The notes: generated from the sequence alone by a model not told the origin. DNA of 64,000 nucleotides from Bauldia sp. (GCA_020849325.1 JADLGL010000066.1:62001-126000); one strand, 5' to 3'; positions 34,683 through 43,753 are shown, counted from the first letter of the stretch. Program-made: numbers and translations.

Positions 34683-36041
34683 ATGCTCCGTCATCCCGCT
34701 TCTGCCCGATCCCGGATTCTGATGACGGTGGGAGCGGTTGCGCTCCTCAGCGGCTTCACCGCAGCCTGCTCCAGCCCGATGACGACGGGCGCCACGGGTC
34801 CCGCGCCCGGCGCCGTCTCCGGCCAGCCGATGCCGCCAGCCCTCGTCGGCACCAATCCGATCGCGAACGGCCAGCCCACCGGTTACGCCGCCGGCACCGT
34901 GAACGGTCCGGGCGCCGGCGCCACGGACGTGCAGGTGGCCGCGCTGCCGCCGCCGACCGGAACGCCCGCGACCGGCGCCGCGGCACCGCTCCCGGCGGCC
35001 GCCACCGGCACGTCGCCGGCCAACTATGCCGCCACCGCCGGCGGGACGATCACCGCGCAGCCGGGCGACACGCTCTACAGCCTCGGACGCCAGTACGGCG
35101 TCACGCCGGCTGCGATCGCGGCCGCCAACGGCCTCACCCAGACGTCGACGCTGACCATCGGCCAGCGCCTCGTCATCCCGTCGCCCAACAGCCCGGCCGG
35201 CCTTGCCGCGGCGCCGCTCGGCAACGTGCCGACCGCCGCCGGTACCCCCGGCGCCATGCCGGTGCCGTCGCCGACCCCGGCCGCCGCGCCTGTCCGGACC
35301 GCCGCGGTGACGCAGACGCCCGGCCAGCACGTCGTCCAGACCGGCGAGACCATCTACAGCATCGCCACCGGCTACGGCATCTCGCCCAACGCGCTGATGC
35401 AGGCGAACGGCATGGCGCAGGCGGAGTTCCTCCGCGTCGGCACGACGCTCACCATCCCCGACGCGACGCGCGCCCCGGCGACCACCCCGTCCGCGCCGGC
35501 CACGGTCGCCGCCGCGCCCATCCCGGCGCCGGTGGCAACCCCCACGCCCGCTCCCGCGCCGGCCCCCGTCGCGACGCCGGCTCCCGCGCCCGCCGCGGCC
35601 GCGCCGCAGCAGACGGCCGCCGTCACCACCACCGGTCCGGCCGCGACGGCGCCGTCGACCAACGGCACCACCTTCCGCTGGCCGCTCCAGGGCCGCGTGA
35701 TCTCCGATTTCGGCCCGAAGCCGGGCGGCGAACGGAACGACGGCATCAACCTGGCCGCGCCCGAAGGCACCGACATCCGCGCCGCGGAAGCCGGCACCGT
35801 GATCTATGCCGGCAACGAAATCCCCGGCTACGGCAACCTCATCCTCATCCGCCACGCCGACAACTTCGTCACGGCCTACGCCCACACGAGCGCGATGCTC
35901 GTCGCCAAGGACCAGACGGTGTCGCGCGGCCAGGTGATCGGCCGCGTGGGCCAGACGGGCTCCGTGACCTCGCCACAGCTCCACTTCGAGCTCCGCCGCG
36001 GGTCCACCCCGATCAATCCGCTGGACTACCTGACGAACTAG
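34683..36041 (+). CDS. NlpD-like LysM-LysM-M23 lipoprotein, catalytic residues degenerate
   Basis: 452 residues. A signal peptide with a near-lipobox (SGFTAAC, Cys at about 29), two LysM repeats (PGDTLYSLGRQYGVTPAAIA; TGETIYSIATGYGISPNALM) separated by Ala/Pro linkers, and a C-terminal M23/LytM domain (TFRWPLQGRVISDFG to the end). Active M23 enzymes have H-x3-D and H-x-H zinc ligands; here these read NDGINLAA (Asn for both His and Asp) and QLHFELR (Gln for the first His). It is therefore probably not a peptidase but an activator of division amidases, as NlpD and EnvC are. It follows pcm, the usual nlpD position. Confidence 0.9.
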   Translation: MLRHPASARSRILMTVGAVALLSGFTAACSSPMTTGATGPAPGAVSGQPMPPALVGTNPIANGQPTGYAAGTVNGPGAGATDVQVAALPPPTGTPATGAAAPLPAAATGTSPANYAATAGGTITAQPGDTLYSLGRQYGVTPAAIAAANGLTQTSTLTIGQRLVIPSPNSPAGLAAAPLGNVPTAAGTPGAMPVPSPTPAAAPVRTAAVTQTPGQHVVQTGETIYSIATGYGISPNALMQANGMAQAEFLRVGTTLTIPDATRAPATTPSAPATVAAAPIPAPVATPTPAPAPAPVATPAPAPAAAAPQQTAAVTTTGPAATAPSTNGTTFRWPLQGRVISDFGPKPGGERNDGINLAAPEGTDIRAAEAGTVIYAGNEIPGYGNLILIRHADNFVTAYAHTSAMLVAKDQTVSRGQVIGRVGQTGSVTSPQLHFELRRGSTPINPLDYLTN

Positions 36042-36059
36042 CTTCGTCCGGGAACCCGA

Positions 36060-36090
36060 GCCCTCGCGGTCGGCCGGCGGCCGCGAGGGC
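36060..36090 (+). terminator. Hairpin after the LysM/M23 gene
   Basis: GCCCTCGCGG and CCGCGAGGGC form a 10-bp stem, 19 bases after the stop codon, between convergent genes. No T tract follows. Confidence 0.4.
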
Positions 36091-36095
36091 CGGCT

Positions 36096-36280
36096 ACCCC
36101 TCCGCCATCCGCATTCCAGACAAAGCGGCACGGGCGAAAAAGGTCTGTCGTCCAATTGCCGGACGATTGGAACCCGTCTCCCGGTGAACCTCCCCCTTGC
36201 GGACCGCAAGGGGGAGGTTCAGCTCATGCCACGGACCCTCAGGCTCAAAGGTGGCACGGCTCACCCCTCCGCCATCCGCA
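36096..36280. repeat. 18-bp direct repeats flanking a 149-bp segment with a perfect family B palindrome
   Basis: ACCCCTCCGCCATCCGCA occurs at 36096-36113 and again at 36263-36280, where it encodes the last residues of the ATPase (RMAEG). Between the copies lies a palindrome at 36187-36219 with arms AACCTCCCCCTTGCGG and CCGCAAGGGGGAGGTT around one A. The layout resembles an inserted non-coding element that duplicated its target at the 3-prime end of the gene. Confidence 0.6.
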
Positions 36281-37127
36281 CGCCGAGTTTTCCGGCGAGG
36301 TCGAGCGTGAACTGCCACGCGACGCGGCCCGACCGCGCGCCCCGCGTCGTCGCCCATTCGAGCGCCGAACGGACCAGCTCCGCATCCTCGATGGCGAAGC
36401 CGAAATGCGCCGCATAGGCGCGGACCATCGCGAGGTAGTCGTCCTGTCCGGCGGTGTGGAAGCCGAGCCAGAGGCCGAAGCGGTCCGAGAGCGACACCTT
36501 CTCCTCGACCGCCTCGCCGGGGTCGATCGCCGTCGCCCGCTCGTTCTCGATCATGTCGCGGGGGAGGAGATGGCGGCGATTGGACGTCGCGTAGAGGACG
36601 ACGTTGCCGGGCCGGCCGTCGATGCCGCCGTCGAGCACTGCCTTCAGCGCCTTGTAGGAGGCGTCGCCGGCGTCGAACGACAGATCGTCGCAGAAGAGGA
36701 TGAAGCGGTGCGGGGCGGCGCGGAGGATGTCCATCAGCTCCGGCAGCGTGGCGATGTCTTCGCGATGGATTTCGACGAGCTTCAGCGCGGACCGCGTCGC
36801 TGCGCCGACCGCCGCGTGGGCCGCCTTCACGAGCGAACTCTTCCCCATGCCGCGCGCGCCCCACAGGAGCACGTTGTTCGCCGGGAGCCCGGCCGCGAAG
36901 CGGGCCGTGTTCTCGACGAGGATGTCGCGGACGCGGTCTATGCCCTTGAGAAGACGGATGTCGACGCGGCTGACGCCCGGCACCGGCCGGAGCCCGGACC
37001 GCCGCGCGTCCCAGAGGACGGCGTCGGCTGCGTCGAGATCGGGGGCGGGGAGGGGCGGCGGGGCGAGGCGTTCGAGCGCCGCGGCGATCCGGTCGAGGCG
37101 CGCGGCAAGATCATCGGGTTCGGTCAT
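36261..37127 (-). CDS. AAA+ ATPase of the DUF815 family
   Basis: 288 residues, start at the ATG giving MTEPDDLAARLDRIAAALER. Family landmarks are the central Walker A GARGMGKSSLVKA, preceded by NVLLWG, Walker B-like RFILFCDDLSFD with two acidic residues, VVLYATSNRRHLLPRDM (sensor 1) and SLSDRFGLWLGFHTAGQDDY. DUF815 proteins are soluble P-loop ATPases of unknown role found next to yajC-secDF in alphaproteobacteria, as here (divergent from yajC). The last five codons are duplicated 167 bases downstream as part of a direct repeat. Confidence 0.88.
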   Translation of the reverse strand: MTEPDDLAARLDRIAAALERLAPPPLPAPDLDAADAVLWDARRSGLRPVPGVSRVDIRLLKGIDRVRDILVENTARFAAGLPANNVLLWGARGMGKSSLVKAAHAAVGAATRSALKLVEIHREDIATLPELMDILRAAPHRFILFCDDLSFDAGDASYKALKAVLDGGIDGRPGNVVLYATSNRRHLLPRDMIENERATAIDPGEAVEEKVSLSDRFGLWLGFHTAGQDDYLAMVRAYAAHFGFAIEDAELVRSALEWATTRGARSGRVAWQFTLDLAGKLGVRMAEG

Positions 37128-37238
37128 TCCGCGATGATCGCGTGGCGCCCGCCGCGCGGGAAGTGGCCGCGGCGACACAGCGGCCGCCGATCGCCGCGAT
37201 TGGCGCTTGCGGGCCGAAAACCGAGCGCCTATTTGCGT

Positions 37239-37267
37239 TTGCCTGACCGGGACCGCGTCGATATAGT
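37239..37267 (+). promoter_or_regulatory. Promoter of the yajC-secD-secF operon
   Basis: TTGCCT and TATAGT are separated by exactly 17 bases. Transcription would begin near 37274, about 90 bases before the yajC start. It lies in the divergent space with the ATPase gene. Confidence 0.5.
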
Positions 37268-37361
37268 CCGCGCCGCTTACCCGGCAGCGTGGGCGGGCCG
37301 CACGGCGCGCCGGGAAGCAACCCTTCCGTAAAAAGACGACGGACGACCAAGGAGCCGCCTC

Positions 37362-37715
37362 ATGTGGGTCACGCCAGCATTCGCGCAGGAAGCAGCCGGA
37401 ACTGCGACCGGCACCGCTTCCAGCGGCTCGGCGATGCTTCTGCAGCTCGTACCGTTCCTCTTCATCTTCGTGATCATGTACTTCCTGCTGATCCGGCCGC
37501 AGCGCGCCAAGATGCGCGCGCATCAGGAGATGATCAAAGCCGTCCGCCGCGGTGACACGATCGTGACGAATGGCGGCCTCGTCGGGAAGATATCGAAGGT
37601 CGTCGACGAATCGGAGATCGAGCTCCAGATCGCGGAGAACACGAAGATCCGCGTGCTGCGGGCCGCGATCGCCGAGGTCCGCGCCAAGGGCGAGCCCGTC
37701 AAGGAAGACGCATAG
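37362..37715 (+). CDS. yajC: Preprotein translocase accessory subunit YajC
   Basis: 117 residues. MWVTPAFAQ at the N-terminus is common in alphaproteobacterial YajC; a single helix (about 25-43, MLLQLVPFLFIFVIMYFLLI) ends in the conserved RPQRAKMRAHQEMIKAVRRG, followed by GDTIVTNGGLVGKISKVVDE. YajC associates with SecDF and YidC at the Sec channel. secD starts 39 bases downstream. Confidence 0.96.
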   Translation: MWVTPAFAQEAAGTATGTASSGSAMLLQLVPFLFIFVIMYFLLIRPQRAKMRAHQEMIKAVRRGDTIVTNGGLVGKISKVVDESEIELQIAENTKIRVLRAAIAEVRAKGEPVKEDA

Positions 37716-37754
37716 GCCCTTCGGCCGCCGACGCTCCTCCAACGGGATCGCCCG

Positions 37755-39377
37755 ATGCTCCAGTTCTCCCGCCTCGCGATGTTCTCGATCATCGGCGTGA
37801 TCATCGCCGCGACGATCGTCGTGATCCCGAACCTGTTCTCCAAGGATACCGTCGCGGGGTGGCCGAACTGGCTACCCAAGCAGCAGATCGTCCTCGGCCT
37901 CGACCTCCAGGGCGGCGTCTATCTCCTCTACGAGATCGACCGCGAAGACTACATCAACACCGAGCTGCAGGATCTGGCGACCGACGTCCGGGCGGTCCTC
38001 GCGGAATCGCCGCGCGTCAACTACGAGGCCTTCAGCTCGCGCGCCGCGATCACGCAGACGCAGACCGTCCAGTTCCGGCTCACCGACGCGACGCAGCTCG
38101 AGATCGCGCGCGGGCGCCTCGAAGAGCTCCGCAATCCCCTCGGCACGTCGATCCTCGGCGCGGCCGGCGTCAACCAGTTCGACCTCTCGATCGGCGCCGA
38201 CGGCCTCGTGCGCTTCACTCTTTCGCCCGCGGGCCTCGAGCAGCGCATCAACGAGATCGCGCAGCAGTCGATCGAGGTCATCGACCGCCGCATCAACGCG
38301 CTCGGCACCGTCGAGCCGAGCATCCAGCGCCAGGGCGCGGACCGCATCCTCGTCGAGGCGCCGGGCCTCGAGGACCCGCAGCGCCTCCAGGACCTCATCG
38401 GCCAGACCGCCGAGATGACGTTCCACCTCGTCGACCGCGCGACGCCCACGGTGGCGCTCGGGACGATTGCGCCAGAGGGCAAGATCGTCGTGCCGTCGGC
38501 GGAGTCGCCGGGCCTTGCCTACCTCCTCGATTCGAACGCGCTCATCCGCGGTGACCAGATCACCCGCGCCCAGGCGACGCTCGATCAGACGACCGGCGCC
38601 TGGGTCGTCGCCTTCGGCCTCAACACGTCAGGCGCGCGCACCTTCGGCGAGGTGACGTCGGCCAACATCAACTACCCGTTCGCGATCGTCCTCGACGATG
38701 CGGTCATTTCGGCGCCGACGATCCAGGGCGCGATCCTCGGTGGCAGCGGCCAGATCACCGGCAACTTCACGGCCGAGACCGCCAACAACCTCGCGATCCT
38801 CCTCCGCGCCGGCGCCCTGCCGGCGAAGCTGACGGTCATCGAGCAGCGCACCGTGAGCGCGAGTCTCGGCGAGGACTCGATCCGCGCCGGCGCCCTGGCG
38901 ACGCTCGTCGCGCTGGTGTGGATCGCGGTGTTCATGATCGTCTGCTACGGCCTCCTCGGCTCGTTCGCGGTGATCGCGCTGATCGCCCAGAACGTCCTGA
39001 TGCTGGGCATCCTCAGCCTTCTCGGCGCCACGCTGACGCTGCCCGGCATCGCCGGTATCGTGCTGACGATGGCGATGGCGGTCGACGCCAACGTCCTCAT
39101 CTACGAACGCATGCGCGAGGAGGCGCACGCCGGACGATCGGTCGTGGTCGCCCTCGACCAGGGCTTCCGGCGCGCGCTCGCCACCATCGTCGACGCGCAC
39201 CTCACCGCGCTCATCGCGGCGTTCGCGCTGTTCTGGCTCGGCTCGGGCCCGATCCGCGGCTTCGCTGTGACGCTCGGCATCGGCATCCTGTCGACGCTGT
39301 TCACGGCCTACCTCGTCACGCGCCTCATCGTTGCGATCTGGTACCGGGCGCGCCGGCCCAAAGCCGTTCCGCTCTAG
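37755..39377 (+). CDS. secD: Protein translocase subunit SecD
   Basis: 540 residues with six membrane helices and the large periplasmic P1 domain. Signatures are LGLDLQGGVYLLYEID in the first periplasmic part, INALGTVEPSIQRQGADRIL, LAILLRAGALPAKLTVIEQR, LVWIAVFMIVCYGLLG, and MAMAVDANVLIYERMREE with the proton-relay Asp in helix 4. SecDF uses the proton gradient to pull exported proteins through SecYEG. secF begins 12 bases downstream. Confidence 0.97.
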   Translation: MLQFSRLAMFSIIGVIIAATIVVIPNLFSKDTVAGWPNWLPKQQIVLGLDLQGGVYLLYEIDREDYINTELQDLATDVRAVLAESPRVNYEAFSSRAAITQTQTVQFRLTDATQLEIARGRLEELRNPLGTSILGAAGVNQFDLSIGADGLVRFTLSPAGLEQRINEIAQQSIEVIDRRINALGTVEPSIQRQGADRILVEAPGLEDPQRLQDLIGQTAEMTFHLVDRATPTVALGTIAPEGKIVVPSAESPGLAYLLDSNALIRGDQITRAQATLDQTTGAWVVAFGLNTSGARTFGEVTSANINYPFAIVLDDAVISAPTIQGAILGGSGQITGNFTAETANNLAILLRAGALPAKLTVIEQRTVSASLGEDSIRAGALATLVALVWIAVFMIVCYGLLGSFAVIALIAQNVLMLGILSLLGATLTLPGIAGIVLTMAMAVDANVLIYERMREEAHAGRSVVVALDQGFRRALATIVDAHLTALIAAFALFWLGSGPIRGFAVTLGIGILSTLFTAYLVTRLIVAIWYRARRPKAVPL

Positions 39378-39389
39378 GAGACGAACCCC

Positions 39390-40343
39390 GTGAAGCCGCT
39401 TCGTCTCGTACCGGACAACACCAACCTGCCGTTCATGAGCTGGGTGAAGTACCGCACGCCGGTCTCGCTCTTCCTCATCGTCGTGTCGTTCGTCCTCTTC
39501 TTCACCGTCGGCGTGAACGTCGGCATCGACTTCGTCGGCGGCACGTCGATCGAGGTGCAGGCGCGCGGCGAGACCGCGGACGTCGCCCAGATCCGTGCCG
39601 AGCTGTCGGAGCTCGGGCTCGGCGAGGTGCAGGTCCAGACGATCGACGACGAGCGCACCGTTCTCATCCGCATCGCGACGCAGGAGGGCGGCGAGGCGGC
39701 GCAGCAGCGCGCGGTCGACCTCGTCCGGGAGACGCTGTCGGCGGACGACTACGAGTACCGGAACACGCAGGTCGTCGGCCCGCGCGTCTCGGGCGAGCTC
39801 GCGAGCACCGGCACCTGGGCGATCCTCCTCACCATCGCCGGGATCATGGCCTACATCTGGCTGCGGTTCGAATGGCAGTTCGCCATCGGCGCGGTGGCGA
39901 CCCTCGTCCACGACGCGATCCTCACCGTCGGCTTCTTCGCGGCGACGCAGATCGACTTCAACCTGTCGTCGATCGCCGCGATCCTGACGATCATCGGCTA
40001 TTCGCTGAACGACACGGTCGTCATCTTCGACCGCATCCGCGAGGTGCTGCGAAAATACAAGCAGATGCCGATCCGCGACGTCATCAACCTCGCCACGAAC
40101 CAGACGCTGGCGCGTACGATCATGACGTCGCTGACGCTTCTCCTGTCGCTCGGCGCGCTCTACTTCTTCGGCGGCCAGGTGATCCGCTCGTTCACCGCCG
40201 CCATGATCTGGGGCGTGTTCGTGGCGACCGCGTCGTCGATCTTCATCGGCGGTCCGCTCCTCATCTACTTCAACCTCCGCGCCGATCCGACGAAGCCGGG
40301 TCCGGGTCCGAAGGAGGACGAGAAACTGCCGGCGCAGGCCTGA
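39390..40343 (+). CDS. secF: Protein translocase subunit SecF
   Basis: 317 residues from a GTG. GVNVGIDFVGGTSIEVQARG is the conserved periplasmic entry motif; GYSLNDTVVIFDRIREVLRK contains the helix-4 Asp/Arg of the proton relay; TRTIMTSLTLLLSLGALYF-type segment (here ARTIMTSLTLLLSLGALYFF) follows. It partners SecD. The gene is followed after one base by the MTH938-domain gene, so the operon continues. Confidence 0.97.
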   Translation: MKPLRLVPDNTNLPFMSWVKYRTPVSLFLIVVSFVLFFTVGVNVGIDFVGGTSIEVQARGETADVAQIRAELSELGLGEVQVQTIDDERTVLIRIATQEGGEAAQQRAVDLVRETLSADDYEYRNTQVVGPRVSGELASTGTWAILLTIAGIMAYIWLRFEWQFAIGAVATLVHDAILTVGFFAATQIDFNLSSIAAILTIIGYSLNDTVVIFDRIREVLRKYKQMPIRDVINLATNQTLARTIMTSLTLLLSLGALYFFGGQVIRSFTAAMIWGVFVATASSIFIGGPLLIYFNLRADPTKPGPGPKEDEKLPAQA

Positions 40344-40344
40344 G

Positions 40345-40740
40345 ATGGCGGCGCCGCGCGGCACCGTCATCCGCCAGCAGCACTATCCCGGCCGCGCGCC
40401 GCTCGACGCCTATGGCAATGGCGGCTTCCGCTTCGCCGGCATGTCGCACCGCGGTTCGATCCTGTGCCTGCCGGGCGGCATCCACGGCTGGGCGGTGACG
40501 TCGCCGGCCGAACTCGATCTCGCGGCATTCGAAAAACTGTTTGCAGACCCCGGCCGGATCGACATCCTCCTCATCGGCATGGGGAAGGGGCCGGCGCCCA
40601 TTCCGGCGCCGCTCCGCGCGGCGTTCCGCGAGCGCAACATTTCCTCCGACAGCATGTCGACCGGGGCCGCGGTGCGGACGTTCAACGTCCTCCTCGCCGA
40701 GGATCGCGCCGTCGCCGCCGCGCTGATTGCCGTGGACTGA
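40345..40740 (+). CDS. MTH938/DUF498 domain protein (NDUFAF3-like)
   Basis: 131 residues. The fold signature is HYPGRAPLDAYGNGGFRFAG, SILCLPGGIHGWAVTSPAEL, IDILLIGMGKGPAPIPAPLR and the final GISSDSMSTGAAVRTFNVLL-type block (here NISSDSMSTGAAVRTFNVLL). The human homologue NDUFAF3 (C3orf60) is a complex I assembly factor, and the bacterial gene is known to sit beside secDF in alphaproteobacteria. The molecular activity is unknown. Here it begins one base after the secF stop and the next gene is another relative of a complex I assembly factor. Confidence 0.88.
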   Translation: MAAPRGTVIRQQHYPGRAPLDAYGNGGFRFAGMSHRGSILCLPGGIHGWAVTSPAELDLAAFEKLFADPGRIDILLIGMGKGPAPIPAPLRAAFRERNISSDSMSTGAAVRTFNVLLAEDRAVAAALIAVD

Positions 40741-40767
40741 AGCGGCGCTTTCCGGCACCGAAGGGCG

Positions 40768-41598
40768 ATGGACGCTTACGAAGAAGCCCAGAAGACCGTT
40801 CGCGAGCGCGACCGCGACCGTTTCCTTGCGGACCTCTTTGCTCCGGTGCCGGCCCGAAAACACCTGTTCGCGCTCCACGCGTTCAACGCCGAGATCGTCC
40901 GCATCCAAAACCTCGTCAGCGATCCCACGCTCGGTGAAATCCGGCAGGAATGGTGGCGGGAGGCGCTGCAGGGGCGGGGCGGGGAGGGCAACCCGGTCGC
41001 GGAGGCCATCATTGCCACGATCGGCGCCTGCACGCTGCCGGTGGCGGCGTTCATCGCGCTCATCGATGCGCGGACCTTCGACCTCTACAACGACCCGATG
41101 CCGACGTTCCGCGACTTCGAGGGCTACGCCGGCGAGACGACCTCATCGCTGTTCCAGCTGGGGTCGCTGATCCTCAATGGTGGCGCCGATCCGGGATCAG
41201 CCGATGCCGCCGGCCATGCCGGCGTCGCGATGGCGCTGACGCGGGCGCTGTGGCGGCTGCCCTACGACGCCGGCCAGCGGCGCGTGTTCCTGCCGCGCGA
41301 TCGCCTCGCGGCGCACGGCGTCGACCTCGAGGATTTGTTCGCGTGGAAGCCGTCGCTGGGGCTCGAGGCCGCGTTTGCCGAGTTCGCGGGAACGGCGCGC
41401 GGCCATCTCGTCCAGGCGCGCCAGGCGTTGGCACGGCTGCCGGCGACGCTGGCGCCGGCGTTCCTGCCGCTGGCGCTGGTCGAACGCGATCTCGACGCGC
41501 TGGGGCGGCTCGATGTCCTCCTCGCGGCGCGGGCCGAGCCGCCGCAATGGCGGCGGCAGTGGGCGCTGTGGCGGGCGTCGAAGCGGTGGCCGGTGTGA
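40768..41598 (+). CDS. Squalene/phytoene synthase-family protein (NDUFAF6-like)
   Basis: 276 residues. Family features are DRFLADLFAPVPARKHLFAL, HAFNAEIVRIQNLVSDPTLG and IRQEWWREAL in the N-terminal half and YAGETTSSLFQLGSLIL later. The paired DxxxD aspartate motifs of true prenyl synthases are largely missing (the first reads NAEIVRIQNLV; the second reads ERDLDALGRLD at an atypical place), so catalysis is doubtful. The human relative NDUFAF6 (C8orf38) assists complex I assembly. Its position straight after the NDUFAF3-like gene supports that view over a carotenoid role. Confidence 0.82.
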   Translation: MDAYEEAQKTVRERDRDRFLADLFAPVPARKHLFALHAFNAEIVRIQNLVSDPTLGEIRQEWWREALQGRGGEGNPVAEAIIATIGACTLPVAAFIALIDARTFDLYNDPMPTFRDFEGYAGETTSSLFQLGSLILNGGADPGSADAAGHAGVAMALTRALWRLPYDAGQRRVFLPRDRLAAHGVDLEDLFAWKPSLGLEAAFAEFAGTARGHLVQARQALARLPATLAPAFLPLALVERDLDALGRLDVLLAARAEPPQWRRQWALWRASKRWPV

Positions 41599-41711
41599 GC
41601 GTCGAGCCCAACGCCCTTGCCGCATTGCAGACTGGTTCACGCGCCAGTCGAAGCTGCCGGCGACGTAGGCGACAGCGTGCGTCGCCGCGATGTTGCTGGT
41701 AGGGTGCCTCA

Positions 41712-41927
41712 ATGGCAGAGCGAGTGAAGCCCAAGGAAAGTCAGGCGACGACCGTCCCCGTGATGACGCTCGAGGAGTTCCCGATCCTGAGCGATGCGGA
41801 GCGTGCCGACTTGCTGCGGGAAATCAAGCAAGCCGAGGCCGATGTCGCCGCGGGCAACTTCACGGTCTACGATCCGAAGACATTCAAGGCACGGCCTCAC
41901 GCCGTTCGGCGAGCGGGCAAACCCTGA
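41712..41927 (+). CDS. Putative antitoxin of a type II toxin-antitoxin pair
   Basis: 71 residues, charged, with a central helix DAERADLLREIKQAEADVAA and a short C-terminal segment NFTVYDPKTFKARP suited to wrapping the toxin. It has no recognisable DNA-binding domain beyond a short N-terminal basic stretch. It precedes the toxin gene by 6 bases. Identification rests mainly on this pairing. It and the toxin are inserted between two housekeeping genes. Confidence 0.65.
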   Translation: MAERVKPKESQATTVPVMTLEEFPILSDAERADLLREIKQAEADVAAGNFTVYDPKTFKARPHAVRRAGKP

Positions 41928-41933
41928 CGATCC

Positions 41934-42206
41934 ATGCGCTACCTGGTCCGGATTTCTCCAAATGCCCAACGGCAGATGGACGAACTGGCCGCGTACCTGG
42001 CCGCCTATTCATTGGAACTGGCGGAAGGCCATTTCGATCGCCTCGACAGGGTCATCTCCGTCCAGCTGGCGGAGTCCCCAAACATCTGGAGCTTCTTCCC
42101 ACTCACCGGGCCGCCCTATCGGGCGTTCCTTTTTCGCGTGAGCAGGCGGACGAAATACTGGATCGTCTACTCCGTTGATGAGGCAGCCCGGACGGTGACG
42201 TGGTGA
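41934..42206 (+). CDS. RelE/ParE-superfamily toxin
   Basis: 90 residues. The small RelE/ParE fold is apparent: YLVRISPNAQRQMDELAAYL at the N-terminus, a helix with LDRVISVQLAESPN, and the beta-strands YRAFLFRVSRRTKYWIVYSV and ARTVTW. Such proteins are mRNA interferases or gyrase poisons; which one cannot be told because catalytic residues vary. It is 6 bases after the antitoxin and probably co-translated. Confidence 0.78.
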   Translation: MRYLVRISPNAQRQMDELAAYLAAYSLELAEGHFDRLDRVISVQLAESPNIWSFFPLTGPPYRAFLFRVSRRTKYWIVYSVDEAARTVTW

Positions 42207-42259
42207 GCTTCTGGAACGGCGCTCGCGATCCCAGCTCCATCGCGTTGCCGTAGGCCGCG

Positions 42260-43657
42260 CTACTCCGCCGCCTCGCTCGCCCGGTTCCCCACCCAGGCGT
42301 CGAAATCCCGCAGCGCGCGCGCCGAGAGTGCCCGCTTCCGTGCCAGTCCGCGCTCGGCGTGCTTCAGCTTCGCCACCGACGTTTCGTCGATCGGCGGGAA
42401 GAGGCCGAAATTGACGTTCATCGGCTGGAAGGAGCGTTTTCCCGGCTCGTCGGCGGAGATGTGGCCGCCGGTGATGTGGTTGAGGAGGGCGCCGAAGGCG
42501 GTCGTGGCCGGCGGGGCGTCGAGCGCGACGCCGAGGCGCTCGGCGGCGGCGAAACGGCCGGCCATGAGGCCGACGGAGGCCGATTCCACATAGCCCTCGC
42601 AGCCGGTGATCTGGCCGGCGAAGCGGAGACGCGGCATCGCCCTGAGACGGAGCGTTCCGTCGAGGAGTTTCGGCGAGTTGAGGAACGTGTTGCGGTGGAG
42701 GCCGCCGAGGCGGGCGAACTCGGCGTTCCCGAGGCCGGGGATCATCCGGAAGATCCGCACCTGCTCGGCGTATTTCAGCTTCGTCTGGAAGCCGACCATG
42801 TTCCACAGCGTGCCGAGCGCGTTGTCCTGGCGGAGCTGCACGATCGCGTAGGATTTCACCGTCGGGTTGCGCGGATTGGTGAGGCCGACCGGCTTCATCG
42901 GGCCGTGGCGGAGCGTCTCGCGGCCGCGCTCGGCCATCACCTCGATGGGCAGGCAGCCGTCGAAATAGGGCGTGCCTTCCCACTCGTGGAACGCCGTCTT
43001 CTCGCCCGCGAGCACGGCATCGACGAAGGCGTCGTACTGCGCCTTGTCCATCGGGCAGTTGAGGTAGTCGGCGCCGGTGCCGCCGGGGCCGGCCTTGTCG
43101 TAGCGCGACTGGGCCCAGACGATGTCCCGGTCGATGGTGTCGTAGTGGACGATCGGCGCGATCGCGTCGAAGAAGGCGAGTGATTCCTCGCCGGTGGTCC
43201 TTGCGATCGCGTCAGCGAGGGCCGGCGAGGTGAGGGGGCCGGTCGCCACGATGACGCTGTCCCATTCCGCCGGCGGCAGGCCGGCGATCTCGCCGCGCTC
43301 GACGGTGACGAGCGGATGGCTCCGGAGCGCTTCGCTCACCGCGGCCGAAAAGCCGTCGCGGTCGACGGCGAGCGCGGCGCCCGCGGGCAGGCGGTGCGCG
43401 TCGCCCATCCGCATGATGAGCGAACCTGCGCGGCGCATCTCCTCGTGGAGGAGGCCGACGGCGTTGGTTTCGGCGTCGTCCGAGCGGAACGAATTCGAAC
43501 AGACGAGCTCGGCGAAACCGTCGGTCTTGTGGACCGGCGTCTCGCGGACGGGCCGCATTTCGTGGAGGACGACCGGAACGCCGGCCTCGGCGATCTGCCA
43601 GGCGGCTTCGGAACCGGCGAGGCCGCCGCCGATGACGTGGATGGGGGCTTTGTTCAT
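42260..43657 (-). CDS. trmFO: Folate-dependent tRNA (uracil-54) methyltransferase TrmFO
   Basis: 465 residues, start at the ATG giving [20 protein letters not shown], the FAD-binding GxGxxG motif. Further blocks are [20 protein letters not shown] with the catalytic Cys, [56 protein letters not shown] and [26 protein letters not shown] end motifs. It makes m5U54 (ribothymidine) in tRNA using methylene-tetrahydrofolate. The length is typical. The region before its start contains a hairpin-rich segment (see the candidate small RNA). Confidence 0.96.
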   Translation of the reverse strand: MNKAPIHVIGGGLAGSEAAWQIAEAGVPVVLHEMRPVRETPVHKTDGFAELVCSNSFRSDDAETNAVGLLHEEMRRAGSLIMRMGDAHRLPAGAALAVDRDGFSAAVSEALRSHPLVTVERGEIAGLPPAEWDSVIVATGPLTSPALADAIARTTGEESLAFFDAIAPIVHYDTIDRDIVWAQSRYDKAGPGGTGADYLNCPMDKAQYDAFVDAVLAGEKTAFHEWEGTPYFDGCLPIEVMAERGRETLRHGPMKPVGLTNPRNPTVKSYAIVQLRQDNALGTLWNMVGFQTKLKYAEQVRIFRMIPGLGNAEFARLGGLHRNTFLNSPKLLDGTLRLRAMPRLRFAGQITGCEGYVESASVGLMAGRFAAAERLGVALDAPPATTAFGALLNHITGGHISADEPGKRSFQPMNVNFGLFPPIDETSVAKLKHAERGLARKRALSARALRDFDAWVGNRASEAAE

Positions 43658-43753
43658 GGCGGGGACCCTAGTCCGGCGGCCACCGCTTCTCAATCCGAAG
43701 GCACGCGCCCGGCGCCGAAGGCCTTGGAAATGCTCGATTGGAGCCCGAAATAG

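Noticed and set aside
40768..41598. Phytoene or squalene synthase for carotenoid or hopanoid production
   Set aside because: The Asp-rich prenyl-binding motifs are degraded and no other terpene genes are nearby.
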